Shown: piece after piece, positions 34,697-43,595 of the stretch
How the letters are laid out: each line of letters begins with the position of its first letter
Position numbering within the stretch: position 1 is the first letter of the stretch
Source: Nocardioides sp. zg-DK7169
GTDB taxonomy: Bacteria > Actinomycetota > Actinomycetes > Propionibacteriales > Nocardioidaceae
DNA: 64,000 nt
Direction of reading: 5' to 3'
Assembly (NCBI RefSeq): GCF_013155365.1
Contig: NZ_JABJRA010000009.1
Location: 124,001 to 188,000, forward strand
Made by a program: the position numbers and the translations under genes
Notes under the pieces: model-generated
Seen by the model: the letters and a program-made list of their open reading frames with translations, nothing else
The model's database searches: none
What the model was told of the DNA's origin: nothing

Positions 34697-36094
34697 CTAC
34701 TCCGTCGGGGACTCGCTCGGCGACTCGGTGGGCGCCTCGTACTCCGAGTCGAGGACGGGGCGGGAGGCCTCGTCGATGCGGGAGGTGTAGTCGCCGATGT
34801 CGTCGACCACCGGGACGGTGAAGAGCTCGCTGAGGATCGGGTCCACGGCCTTCTCGAGCTCGCCCCACACGTCGAGCAGCGGCGGGATCCGCAGCGCGCG
34901 GACACTGGTGTTGAAGGCGGAGGCGTGCTCGGGCTGGCGTCCGGGCTGCAGGAAGTCGTCGGTGAGGGCAACCTCCTGGTTGGCCGGCGCGAGGTAGCCG
35001 GCGCGCGTCACCTCGCGCACCGACTCGGTCGAGAGCGCGTGCACGACGAAGTCGGCCGCCTCCGGGACGCTGCGCGCCTCCGAGGAGACGCACAGGCCGG
35101 TGATGTCGCCGACGGTGGCGGCGGACTCGATGACCGGCATCTGGATGACGTCGAAGTCGAGCCCACGCACCCGGCGCAGCTCGGGCACCAGCGAACGGTC
35201 GCCGGGGATCATCGCGAGCTTGCCGGCCTTGAACCACTCCAGCGCCGGGCGCTCGGCGAGCTGCTCGTCGGAGAGCGTCTGGGTCGGGTCCCGCAGCACG
35301 CGCAGCGCCAGGGAGAGCGCCTCGCGCGAGCCCTCGTCGTCCAGGGAGAGCGAGGTCGGGTCGGTCTCGTCGTTGAACATCGGCCCGCCGGAGTAGATGA
35401 ACGGCGCGAGGCCGTCCAGCGTCGGCGGGACGTGCACGCCCTTGGTCCCCTGGCGCTTGCGGGAGGTGAAGGCCGCGGCCTCGGCGAACTGCGCGAAGGT
35501 CCACTTGGTGCGCGAGCCGGAGGGCACGTCGAGGCCCAGCTCGGCCATCCGGTCGAAGTCGACGAGGTCGGTGTTGTAGTACATGACCGTCGGGGAGATG
35601 CCGTACGGCATGCACTGCAGCGCGCGGTCCAGCGCGAACGCCTCGAGCGCCGAGCGGGAGTAGCGGTCGCCGAACTCGACGCCGCGCTCGTCGAGGAGCT
35701 CGCCGATCGGGATGTTCAGGCCCTCGTCGTGGGTCCAGACCAGGTCGGCGCGGTCGAGCATGTAGACGTCGGGGGTCTCCCGCGCGCCCGTGCGCATCGC
35801 GGCCACCAGCGCCTCGCGGTCGGGGAACGCCACGATCCGGACGTTGCTCTCGTCCGACAGCGCGTTGAACTGCGCCACCGTCGACTCGAAGGCCGCGATC
35901 TCGTCGTCGCTGCCCCACACGCCGAAGGTCAGCTCGACCTCCTCGCCCGCCTGGGGCGTCGCCGCCGCGGTGGTGCGCGGCGCGGTCGGCTCCGGGTCGT
36001 CGTCGCTGGAGCACGCGGTCAGCCCGAGGGTGAGCGCGAGTGCCGCGGTCCAACAGGTCGTACGTCGTATTCGTCGGACCTGCCTGCTGCTCAC
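34697..36094 (-). CDS. Extracellular solute-binding lipoprotein (family 1, sugar-type)
   Basis: 465 residues from GTG 36094. Lipoprotein signal peptide with lipobox LTACSS (Cys near residue 28), a Thr/Pro linker, and then a type I extracellular binding fold: VELTFGVWGSDDEIAAFEST, DVYMLDRADLVW, MPYGISPTVMYYNTDLVD, WFKAGKLAMIPGDRSLVPEL and ATVGDITGLCVSSEARSVPE. The C-terminus is a SPSESPTE-like tail. Such proteins normally deliver sugars to an ABC permease, but no permease or ATPase gene is adjacent, so its partner must be elsewhere. Confidence 0.88.
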   Translation of the reverse strand: MSSRQVRRIRRTTCWTAALALTLGLTACSSDDDPEPTAPRTTAAATPQAGEEVELTFGVWGSDDEIAAFESTVAQFNALSDESNVRIVAFPDREALVAAMRTGARETPDVYMLDRADLVWTHDEGLNIPIGELLDERGVEFGDRYSRSALEAFALDRALQCMPYGISPTVMYYNTDLVDFDRMAELGLDVPSGSRTKWTFAQFAEAAAFTSRKRQGTKGVHVPPTLDGLAPFIYSGGPMFNDETDPTSLSLDDEGSREALSLALRVLRDPTQTLSDEQLAERPALEWFKAGKLAMIPGDRSLVPELRRVRGLDFDVIQMPVIESAATVGDITGLCVSSEARSVPEAADFVVHALSTESVREVTRAGYLAPANQEVALTDDFLQPGRQPEHASAFNTSVRALRIPPLLDVWGELEKAVDPILSELFTVPVVDDIGDYTSRIDEASRPVLDSEYEAPTESPSESPTE

Positions 36095-36224
36095 GACTCC
36101 ACCGTTCTGCTCGACCCCACCGGGCGGGACACCCGGAGCGGTCTCACCTTATCGAGTCGACCCGCACGCCCGACGTGCATGTCGGAGCACGCCGCGCCGC
36201 CCGGCGCTACCTACGATTCTCCAC

Positions 36225-36995
36225 GTGCTCCGCGTCCTCGCCGTCTCCTCCCTCGCCCTCGTCCTGCTCGCCGGCTGCGGCGCCGAGGACCCGTCCCCGG
36301 AAGCGGCACTGCCCGCGGTCCCCCGGACCGCCACCGCGGACCCGAGCGACTCGGCGAGGCCGACCCCCGAGACCACCCCGGAGACGGCCGGGACCACCCC
36401 GGACACCACCCCGTCCGGCAGCCCGCTCGCACGCCGTCAAGCCCCGACGGGCGACGGCCGCGCGCTGCTCCTGGATCCCGACGACCTGCCGCTGCTCGCC
36501 GACGCCCAGCCGTGGGTCACGACCGCGACGACGCCGGAGGACAAGGAGGCCGTCGGCATCTGCCAGCGCGCCAGCCTGACCGACATCGGCGCGGTGCGGA
36601 CCGTACGACGCACCTTCGCCAACGGCCACGGGGAGACCCGCCGCCCGGCCGGCGCCGTCCAGGTCGTGGCCGACTTCGCCGACCCTCGCTCGGCGACCCG
36701 CGCGCTGCGGGTCCTGGAGTCGTGGTGGCGCGACTGCGCCGAGCACGTCGACCAGCCGCACCGCCGCATCGCCGCGCTGCGCACCGTGGACGTCCCGGCG
36801 GGCACCGCGCGGGCCTACCGCGCGACCTACGGCCCCCGTGCCCGGGCCGCGCGGCACCTCGAGGGCATGGCGTTCCTGCGCCACGGCGCGACGATCACCG
36901 TCGTGCGCGTCGAGGCCCACGCCGGCGGGTTCGCCGGGCCGCGGGCCAACCCCGCGCGCGGCGCCGTGCGCCACCTCGCCCGCCGCGTGGGCTGA
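36225..36995 (+). CDS. Lipoprotein with PknH-like extracellular sensor domain
   Basis: 256 residues from GTG 36225, seven nt after TACGAT (36212-36217), probably leaderless. Lipobox LLAGCGAE, then a Thr/Pro-rich linker with repeated PETTPETAG/TTPDTTP segments (about 30-70), then a globular domain (LLLDPDDLPLLADAQPWVTT, QVVADFADPRSATRALRVLE, WWRDCAEHVDQ). Two Cys (GICQRAS and WWRDCAEH) may form a disulfide. This layout resembles the PknH extracellular/sensor-like domain of mycobacterial surface lipoproteins; a ligand is not predictable. Confidence 0.8.
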   Translation: MLRVLAVSSLALVLLAGCGAEDPSPEAALPAVPRTATADPSDSARPTPETTPETAGTTPDTTPSGSPLARRQAPTGDGRALLLDPDDLPLLADAQPWVTTATTPEDKEAVGICQRASLTDIGAVRTVRRTFANGHGETRRPAGAVQVVADFADPRSATRALRVLESWWRDCAEHVDQPHRRIAALRTVDVPAGTARAYRATYGPRARAARHLEGMAFLRHGATITVVRVEAHAGGFAGPRANPARGAVRHLARRVG

Positions 36996-37004
36996 GCCCC
37001 GAGG

Positions 37005-37532
37005 TCAGGACAGGTGCGGGCGCGCGGCCGCCAGCACCGCGTCGAACGTACGCCGGTCCAGCGCCGCGCCCTCGCGGCGCACCGACGACTCCTCGAGCAC
37101 CAGCAGCCGGTCCAGGCGCACCTCGCTGGGGCGCCCGCGGCCGTCCCAGGCACCGGTGCCCACGTCCATCCAGTACCGGCCCCAGCGGGCCTCGTCGGCG
37201 GCGTCCCGGTCGTGGTCCTTGCTGGTCAGCATCAGCCCGAGCAGCCGGGGCCCGCGCCGGCCGATGACCAGCACCGGGCAGTCCTTGCCCCGGGTGGCGT
37301 CCTCCTCGTAGGGCACCCAGCCCCAGACCACCTCGCCCGGGTCGGGTCGCCCGTCGGGACGCGGCGCGTAGCCGATCTCGTCGCGGACGCTGCCGCGACC
37401 CGGCGCCCGGGGCGGGGCCGGCGCGGAGGTCCTCGGGGCGCCCGTCGTACGACGCGACGGGGGCGTCAGCGCCGTGCGGAGGCCGCGACCGGCCAGACGC
37501 GCGAGGCGGCGGGGCATGCGGGGAAGAGCCAT
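37005..37532 (-). CDS. PemK/MazF-like protein without antitoxin
   Basis: 175 residues from ATG 37532, preceded by TACCCT at leaderless distance. The first 55 residues are basic and low complexity. The core GEVVWGWVPYEEDATRGKDC, PVLVIGRRGPRLLGLMLTSK and a late WMDVGTG resemble the SH3-like PemK/MazF fold (P-G-E-V-x-W...G-K-x-R-P-V-L-V). In related genomes such proteins are annotated as PemK-like toxins. No small antitoxin gene lies beside it, and the basic N-terminal extension is unusual, so an RNA-binding or housekeeping role is as likely as toxicity. Confidence 0.72.
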   Translation of the reverse strand: MALPRMPRRLARLAGRGLRTALTPPSRRTTGAPRTSAPAPPRAPGRGSVRDEIGYAPRPDGRPDPGEVVWGWVPYEEDATRGKDCPVLVIGRRGPRLLGLMLTSKDHDRDAADEARWGRYWMDVGTGAWDGRGRPSEVRLDRLLVLEESSVRREGAALDRRTFDAVLAAARPHLS

Positions 37533-37581
37533 GGCCCGAGGGTAGTGAACACGCCGGACCGGGAGCGCCTCACGGCGCGTG

Positions 37582-37603
37582 GCCGCTCGTAGCGGCTAAT
37601 TTT
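37582..37603 (+). terminator. Hairpin followed by TAATTTT
   Basis: GCCGCT-CGT-AGCGGC (37582-37596) followed by TAATTTT (37597-37603) on the plus strand, the only classic intrinsic-terminator shape noticed in the window. Both flanking genes are on the minus strand, so it would stop plus-strand or antisense transcription, or it may be a promoter-proximal hairpin for the PemK-like gene. Confidence 0.4.
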
Positions 37604-37706
37604 GGGACCCGGGGCTGCCGCGGTCCGACGTGTTCGTGACCAGTCTAGCGGTCGGGCCTACGACGCCAAGCCGTTCTCCCGTGGCCTGCGCCTCAGGCCG
37701 CAGGAT

Positions 37707-38300
37707 TCAGGACAGACGGTGCGCCAGCTCGATGTGGCCCGCGGCCTCGAGCTGCTCGGCGAGGGCGAGCATCCGCTGCACGGGCTCCCCGGTGACGCCG
37801 GTGGCGGCGCGGCCGGTGGCGATCACGTGCGCGAACGCCGAGGCCCGGAACAGCACGTCGGCGAAGTCGCCGGTGGCGATGCCGCGCAGCACCTCGTCGA
37901 TCATCGCCTTCAGCTGCTCGGGGCCGGGCGGGTCGGCGACCCCGGCCACCACCCGCGCGACCTGGGCACGGCTGCGACCGGCCTCGAACTCCCGCGCCAC
38001 GGCGACCGGCTCCGCGTGCACCCAGGAACGCAGCAGGTACAGCCGCCACAGGCACCCCGCCACCGTGTCGGCGGCCGAGCCGGACCACACCTCGGCGATC
38101 GTCTCGATGCCCTCCGTGTCGGCGAGGTGCAGCAGCCGCTCGGCGATCGCGGCGTCCCCGCGGTCGCGGGCCCCGTGCACCAGCAGCCGGGCGGCCTGGT
38201 CGGCCGCCTCGCGCACCAGCGCCGGGTCCGCGCCGCCGATCGCCTCGGCGATGACGGAGTCGCCCGGGAGCATCGGCTTGTGGTGGGGACGTGAGCTCAC
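37707..38300 (-). CDS. Conserved hypothetical helical protein
   Basis: 197 residues from GTG 38300 with TAGGCT at leaderless distance. Entirely helical and without recognised catalytic motifs: VIAEAIGGADPALVREAADQ, IAEVWSGSAADTVAGCLWRL, SWVHAEPVAVAREFEAGRSR, AFAHVIATGRAATGVTGEPV. It resembles conserved actinobacterial proteins that databases leave unnamed. Downstream of the hrpA terminus on the same strand, with a 45-nt gap. Function unknown. Confidence 0.78.
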   Translation of the reverse strand: MSSRPHHKPMLPGDSVIAEAIGGADPALVREAADQAARLLVHGARDRGDAAIAERLLHLADTEGIETIAEVWSGSAADTVAGCLWRLYLLRSWVHAEPVAVAREFEAGRSRAQVARVVAGVADPPGPEQLKAMIDEVLRGIATGDFADVLFRASAFAHVIATGRAATGVTGEPVQRMLALAEQLEAAGHIELAHRLS

Positions 38301-38345
38301 CAGATGAGCCTACGGCGCGCCCGATGCACACCGGACCGCGCGTCC

Positions 38346-41300
38346 TCAGGCGCCGGTGCGGCCCAGCGCCTTGCGGATCCGCTGGTCGCTGACCGGGTAC
38401 GGCGTGCCGAGCTGCTGGGCCCACAGCGAGACCCGGTACTCCTCCAGCATCCAGCGCACCTGGCGCAGCGCCTCCCCCGGCGGGCGACCCGCGGGCAGCG
38501 CCTCCACCTGGTGCAGCCAGGACGCCTGGAGCTCGCCGATCCGGTCCATCAGCTGGCGGTCCCGGTTGATCGCCGCGACGCCCTCGTCGAGCCGGGCCCG
38601 GCGCTGGGTGAGCGCGGTCAGGTAGACCGGGTAGCGGCGCAGCTGGGCCGGCCCGGCCTCCCCGATGAACCCGCGGTGCACCAGCCGGGCGAGCTGGGCC
38701 TTCATGTCCGAGAGCGCCGGCAGCTGGGCCATCTCGGCGCGTCCGGTCAGCGCCTTCTCGGCCGCGCGCCAGGCCTCCAGGACCCGCAGCACGTCGGCGA
38801 CCATCGCGCGCAGGTGCGCCTCGAGGTCGCGCCCGGCCTCGGCGCGCAGCGCGGCGTACTCCTGCTCGGTCCAGACCGGCGGACGCGCGTCGACCGCCGC
38901 GCCCAGGATCGCGGCGCGGCAGTCCTCCAGCAGGTCGGTGACCGAGGCGTACGGCGACCCGGCGAGCCCGAGCTTCTCGGCATTGCCGAGGCCGTCGAGC
39001 ACCCGCTTGACCGGTCCCCCGCGCCCGTCGAGGCGGTCCAGCTCGAGCAGCAGCAGCCGGCGCACGCCGAGGCGGTGCCGGGCCTCCTGCTCCTCCGCGG
39101 AGCCGTGGACCTGGAGCCCGACGGTGCGGCCCTCGTCGACGAGCGCCGGGTAGGCCTGCACCTCGTGCCCGGCCCGCTTCTGCTCGAAGGAGCGCTCGAT
39201 GGTGCCGAAGGTCCAGGTGGTCTGCCCCGTGCGGCTCAGGCCGCTCTCGCTGGCGACCTCGGCGATGGCCTGCTGGAAGGAGCCCCGCAGCGGCGCCTTC
39301 AGTGCCTCGAGGTCCTTGCCGCGGCCGCGCTCGCGGCCCTGCTCGTCCACCACGCGGTACGTCGGGCGCAGGTGCTCGGGGACCTTGGCCCAGTCCCAGG
39401 CCTCGCGCGGGACCAGCAGCCCGGTGCGCGCGCGGCACCACCGCTCGAGGGCGTCGAGCAGCGGCTCCTCCCCCGCCGGGACGTCGGCGAGGAACTCCCG
39501 GGCGCGGTTCGGCGCCGGGACGAGGTGGACCCGGAGGTTCTTCGGCAGGCTGCGGATCAGCGCGGTGACCAGCTCCTCGCGCAGGCCGGGGACGTTCCAG
39601 GAGAAGTCGGCGGCGGAGACCCGGTTGAGCATCGCGACCGGTACCTCGATGGTGAGGCCGTCGTCCTCGGTGCCGGGCTCGAAGTGGTAGCTGATCGGGA
39701 AGGTGAGTCCCGCGCCGATGTCGGTGCGCCACTCCTCGGGGTAGTCCTCGGCGCGCACCTCCTCGACCGTGTCGTGGGTGAGCATCGAGGGGTCGAAGGT
39801 CAGCAGGTCGGGGCGGGTGCGCCGCTCCTTCTTCCACCACTGGTCGAAGTGGGCCCCGCTCACGACCTCGGCGCCCACCCGGGCGTCGTAGAAGTCGAAC
39901 AGGGTGTGCTCGTCGACCACGATGTCGCGCCGCCGGGCGCGGTGCTCGAGCTCCTCGGCCTGCTCCAGCAGCCGCTGGTTCTCGGTGAGGAAGCGGTGCC
40001 GGCTGTTCCACTCGCCGTGGACCAGCGCGTGGCGGATGAACAGCTCGCGCGCCAGCGCCGGGTCGACCTTGCCGTAGCTGACCAGCCGGTCGGCGACGAG
40101 CGGTACGCCGTACAGCGTCGCGCGCTCGTGGGCCATCACCGCGGCCCGCTTCTTGCTCCAGTGCGGCTCCGACCAGGTCCGCTTGACCAGGTCGCCGCCC
40201 AGCCGCTCGGCCCACTCGGGCTGGATGCCCGCGACCTGGCGCGCCCACAGCCGCCCGGTCTCGACGAGCTCGCCGGCCATCACGAACGGGGGGTTCTTGC
40301 GGGCCACCACGCTGCCGGGGAAGATCGCGAACCGCGCGCCGCGCGCGCCGAGGTACTCCCGCGGCCCGCGGCGGCGCCCGTCGCGGCCCTGGCCGCCCTG
40401 CCCCGAGGCGGCCTTGTCGCGCTCCTCGAGCAGCCCGATCTGCGAGAGCAGGCCGGACAGCAGCGCCTGGTGGATGCCGTCGGTGTCGGGGGTGTCGGCG
40501 GGCTGGCCGACGTGGACACCCATCTCCTTGCACACCTGGCGCAGCTGGGACTCGAAGTCCTGCCACTCGCGCACCCGCAGGTAGTTGAGGAACTCCCGCT
40601 TGCACATCCGGCGGAAGGCGCTGCCGGAGAGCTCGCGCTGCTGCTCCTTGAGGAAGCGCCACAGGTTCAGCCAGGTCAGGAAGTCGCTGCCCTCGGCCTT
40701 GAACCGGGCGTGCAGCTGGTCGGCGCGCGCCTGCTCGGCTGGATGGTCGGGGCCGGGCCGCTCGCGCGGGTCCTGCAGCGACAGCGCGGCCGCGATCACG
40801 ACCACCTCGCGCAGGCAGCCGAGCCGCTCGGCCTCCAGCACCATGCGTCCCAGGCGGGGGTCGATCGGCAGGCGCGCCAGGCGGCGGCCCAGGTCGGTCA
40901 GCCGGGTGCCCGACCGGCCCTTGCCGGAGCCACCGGCCTCGGGTGCCGCGTCCGACGTGCCCGGGCGCAGCGCGTGCAGCTCCTCGAGCAGCTGCACGCC
41001 GGCGGTGATGTTGCGCCGGTCCGGGGGCTCGACGAACGGGAAGCGGGCCACCTCGCCGAGGCCCAGGCTGGCCATCTGGAGGATGACGCTGGCCAGGTTG
41101 GTGCGCAGGATCTCGGGGTCGGTGAACTCCGGGCGGCCCTCGAAGTCCTCCTCGGAGTAGAGCCGGATCGCGATGCCGGCCTCGACGCGGCCGCAGCGCC
41201 CCGAGCGCTGGTTGGCGGAGGCCTGGCTGATCGGCTCGATGGGCAGGCGCTGGACCTTGCTGCGCACCGAGTAGCGGCTGATCCGGGCCACGCCGGTGTC

Positions 41301-42263
41301 CACGACGTAGCGGATGCCGGGGACGGTCAGCGAGGTCTCGGCGACGTTGGTCGCGAGCACGACGCGGCGCCCGGTGTGGCGGGCGAAGACCCGGTGCTGC
41401 TCGGCGGCCGAGAGCCGCGAGTACAGCGGGACGATCTCCAGGGGGTTGCGCAGGTTGAGCCCCTCGAGCACCTCGGCGGTGTCGCGGATCTCCCGCTCGC
41501 CGGGCAGGAAGACCAGGATGTCGCCGGGGCCCTCGGCGACCAGCTCGCGCACCGCGTCGGCGATCGCCTCGGTCTGGTCACGGACGACCGGCTCGCCCTC
41601 CTCGTCCTCCTCGGGCAGCTCCATCAGCGGGCGGTAGCGCACCTCCACGGGGTAGGTGCGCCCGGAGACCTCGATGATCGGCGCCGGCTCGCCGGTGCGT
41701 ACGTCGGCGAAGTGGGCGGCGAACCGCTCGGGGTCGATCGTCGCGGAGGTGATGAGGAGCTTGAGGTCGGGACGGCGCGGCAGCAGCTGCTTGAGGTAGC
41801 CGAGCAGGAAGTCGATGTTGAGGCTGCGCTCGTGGGCCTCGTCGATGATGATCGTGTCGTACTTGCGGAGCATCCGGTCGCGCTGGAGCTCGGCGAGCAG
41901 GATGCCGTCGGTCATCAGCTTCACGCGGGTGCTGCGCGAGGTGCGGTCGGTGAAGCGCACCTGGTAGCCGACCACGCCGTCGGGCCCGCCGAGCTCGGTG
42001 CCGAGCTCCTCGGCGATCCGCTCGGCCACCGAGCGGGCCGCGATCCGCCGCGGCTGGGTGTGCCCGATCAGCCCGCCGCCCTTGCGCCCGCGCCGGCCGC
42101 GGCCGAGCTCGAGGCAGATCTTGGGCAGCTGGGTGGTCTTCCCGGAGCCGGTCTCGCCCGCCACGATCACGACCTGGTGGTCGCGGATCGCGGCCGCGAT
42201 GTCCTCGCGGCGCTGGGTGACCGGGAGCTCCGGCGGATAGGTGATCGAGAGCTCGTCGGTCAT
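38346..42263 (-). CDS. hrpA: ATP-dependent RNA helicase HrpA (DEAH-box)
   Basis: 1305 residues from ATG 42263; the frame is open farther upstream but conservation starts with MTDELSITYPPELPV. Helicase motifs: VIVAGETGSGKTTQLPKICL (motif I), HTQPRRIAARSVAERIAEEL (Ia), IIIDEAHERSLNIDFLLGYL (II, DEAH), LLITSATIDPERFAAHF (III), ATNVAETSLTVPGIRYVVDT (V), QRSGRCGRVEAGIAIRLYSE (VI). The long C-terminal region including LREELVTALIRSLPKNLRVH is HrpA-specific (DUF3418 type). It processes mRNA and resolves stalled ribosomes. Confidence 0.96.
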   Translation of the reverse strand: MTDELSITYPPELPVTQRREDIAAAIRDHQVVIVAGETGSGKTTQLPKICLELGRGRRGRKGGGLIGHTQPRRIAARSVAERIAEELGTELGGPDGVVGYQVRFTDRTSRSTRVKLMTDGILLAELQRDRMLRKYDTIIIDEAHERSLNIDFLLGYLKQLLPRRPDLKLLITSATIDPERFAAHFADVRTGEPAPIIEVSGRTYPVEVRYRPLMELPEEDEEGEPVVRDQTEAIADAVRELVAEGPGDILVFLPGEREIRDTAEVLEGLNLRNPLEIVPLYSRLSAAEQHRVFARHTGRRVVLATNVAETSLTVPGIRYVVDTGVARISRYSVRSKVQRLPIEPISQASANQRSGRCGRVEAGIAIRLYSEEDFEGRPEFTDPEILRTNLASVILQMASLGLGEVARFPFVEPPDRRNITAGVQLLEELHALRPGTSDAAPEAGGSGKGRSGTRLTDLGRRLARLPIDPRLGRMVLEAERLGCLREVVVIAAALSLQDPRERPGPDHPAEQARADQLHARFKAEGSDFLTWLNLWRFLKEQQRELSGSAFRRMCKREFLNYLRVREWQDFESQLRQVCKEMGVHVGQPADTPDTDGIHQALLSGLLSQIGLLEERDKAASGQGGQGRDGRRRGPREYLGARGARFAIFPGSVVARKNPPFVMAGELVETGRLWARQVAGIQPEWAERLGGDLVKRTWSEPHWSKKRAAVMAHERATLYGVPLVADRLVSYGKVDPALARELFIRHALVHGEWNSRHRFLTENQRLLEQAEELEHRARRRDIVVDEHTLFDFYDARVGAEVVSGAHFDQWWKKERRTRPDLLTFDPSMLTHDTVEEVRAEDYPEEWRTDIGAGLTFPISYHFEPGTEDDGLTIEVPVAMLNRVSAADFSWNVPGLREELVTALIRSLPKNLRVHLVPAPNRAREFLADVPAGEEPLLDALERWCRARTGLLVPREAWDWAKVPEHLRPTYRVVDEQGRERGRGKDLEALKAPLRGSFQQAIAEVASESGLSRTGQTTWTFGTIERSFEQKRAGHEVQAYPALVDEGRTVGLQVHGSAEEQEARHRLGVRRLLLLELDRLDGRGGPVKRVLDGLGNAEKLGLAGSPYASVTDLLEDCRAAILGAAVDARPPVWTEQEYAALRAEAGRDLEAHLRAMVADVLRVLEAWRAAEKALTGRAEMAQLPALSDMKAQLARLVHRGFIGEAGPAQLRRYPVYLTALTQRRARLDEGVAAINRDRQLMDRIGELQASWLHQVEALPAGRPPGEALRQVRWMLEEYRVSLWAQQLGTPYPVSDQRIRKALGRTGA

Positions 42264-42431
42264 GGCCCCGCCATTGTGCCAACCCGCACCCGAGGTTGGA
42301 CCCGCGGTGGACGGGGAAGCGTGCCCAGCGACCCGGACGCGCGCGCCGGGGCCAGCCGGATGCCCTCGATCGGTACCGTCGCTGGGCCGCACCGGACATG
42401 ATGTGGGTCACACCACGAGGAAGGGGCTCGC

Positions 42432-43583
42432 ATGCAGCTCGAGCTGTCAGCGCAGGACGAGGCGTTCCGTCAGGAGATGCGCACGTTCTTCACGACCCAG
42501 GTCTCCCCGGAGATCCGCGAGACGGTCATCGCCGGCCGCGAGCTCGGGCGCGACGCCTACGTCGAGACCCAGCGCACGCTGAACGCCGCGGGGCTCGCCG
42601 TACCGCACTGGCCCGAGGAATGGGGCGGGCGCGGCTGGAGCGACCTGCGCCGCCACCTGTGGCTGGAGGAGATGCAGGCGGCCGGCGTGCCCGCGCCGCT
42701 CCCCTTCAACGCCAACATGATCGGCCCGGTCCTGGCGCAGTTCGCCAGCCAGGAGATGAAGGAGCGCTTCCTCCCGCCGACCGCCAACCTCGACATCTGG
42801 TGGAGCCAGGGCTTCTCCGAGCCCGACGCCGGCTCCGACCTGGCGGCGCTGCGGACCACCGCGGTGCGCGACGGCGACGACTGGGTCGTCAACGGCCAGA
42901 AGACCTGGACCACGCTCGGGCAGTACGGCGACTGGATCTTCACCCTCGTGCGCACCGACCCCGAGGCCAAGAAACAGGCGGGCATCTCGATGCTCCTCAT
43001 CGACATGACCTCCCCCGGCCTCGAGGTGCGCCCGATCCAGCTGATCGACGGCGGCCACGAGGTCAACGAGGTCTGGTTCACCGACGTCCGGGTCCCGGGC
43101 GAGAACCTCGTCGGCGAGGTCAACCAGGGCTGGACGATGGCGAAGTTCCTGCTCGGCAACGAGCGGGTCGGCGTTGCCCCCGTCGGGACCGTCAAGCGCA
43201 ACCTGGCCCGCGCCAAGCGGCTGGCCGGACCCCAGCTCGGCGATCCGCTGCTCCGCGCGCGGGTCGCGGAGCTCGAGAACGAGCTGCTCGCCCTCGAGCT
43301 GACCGCTCTGCGCGTGGCCGCGCACTCCGCCGGCGGCGAGCCGCACCCGGCCAGCTCGGTGCTCAAGCTCAAGGGCACCGAGCTCCAGCAGGCGGTCAGC
43401 GAGCTGGTGCTCGACCTGGCCGGCCCCGCGGGCTACGCCTCCGGCGCGGGCGCCGGCAGCGACCTGCCGGAGTGGACCCAGCACGCCGCCCCCGCCTACC
43501 TGAACCTGCGCAAGGCCTCGATCTACGGCGGGTCGAACGAGATCCAGCGCCAGATCATCGCCCGCACGATCCTGGGACTCTGA
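42432..43583 (+). CDS. Acyl-CoA dehydrogenase (first of a pair)
   Basis: 383 residues from ATG 42432 with AGGAAGGGG upstream. ACAD fold: VPHWPEEWGGRGWSDLRRHL, WWSQGFSEPDAGSDLAALRT (FAD/substrate loop), VVNGQKTWTTLGQYGDWIFT, and C-terminal KASIYGGSNEIQRQIIARTI. The usual C-terminal Glu of YEGT is replaced (YGGS), so the base may instead be the Glu in LLGNERVG, as in isovaleryl-CoA and mycobacterial FadE alpha subunits. With the next gene 12 nt downstream it probably forms a heterotetramer like sterol-side-chain FadE pairs. Substrate unknown. Confidence 0.9.
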   Translation: MQLELSAQDEAFRQEMRTFFTTQVSPEIRETVIAGRELGRDAYVETQRTLNAAGLAVPHWPEEWGGRGWSDLRRHLWLEEMQAAGVPAPLPFNANMIGPVLAQFASQEMKERFLPPTANLDIWWSQGFSEPDAGSDLAALRTTAVRDGDDWVVNGQKTWTTLGQYGDWIFTLVRTDPEAKKQAGISMLLIDMTSPGLEVRPIQLIDGGHEVNEVWFTDVRVPGENLVGEVNQGWTMAKFLLGNERVGVAPVGTVKRNLARAKRLAGPQLGDPLLRARVAELENELLALELTALRVAAHSAGGEPHPASSVLKLKGTELQQAVSELVLDLAGPAGYASGAGAGSDLPEWTQHAAPAYLNLRKASIYGGSNEIQRQIIARTILGL

Positions 43584-43595
43584 GGGAGCACGGAC

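Noticed and set aside
37693..42401. Very long frames on both strands of the HrpA region
   Set aside because: Only the 38346-42263 minus-strand frame carries helicase motifs; the others are shadows.
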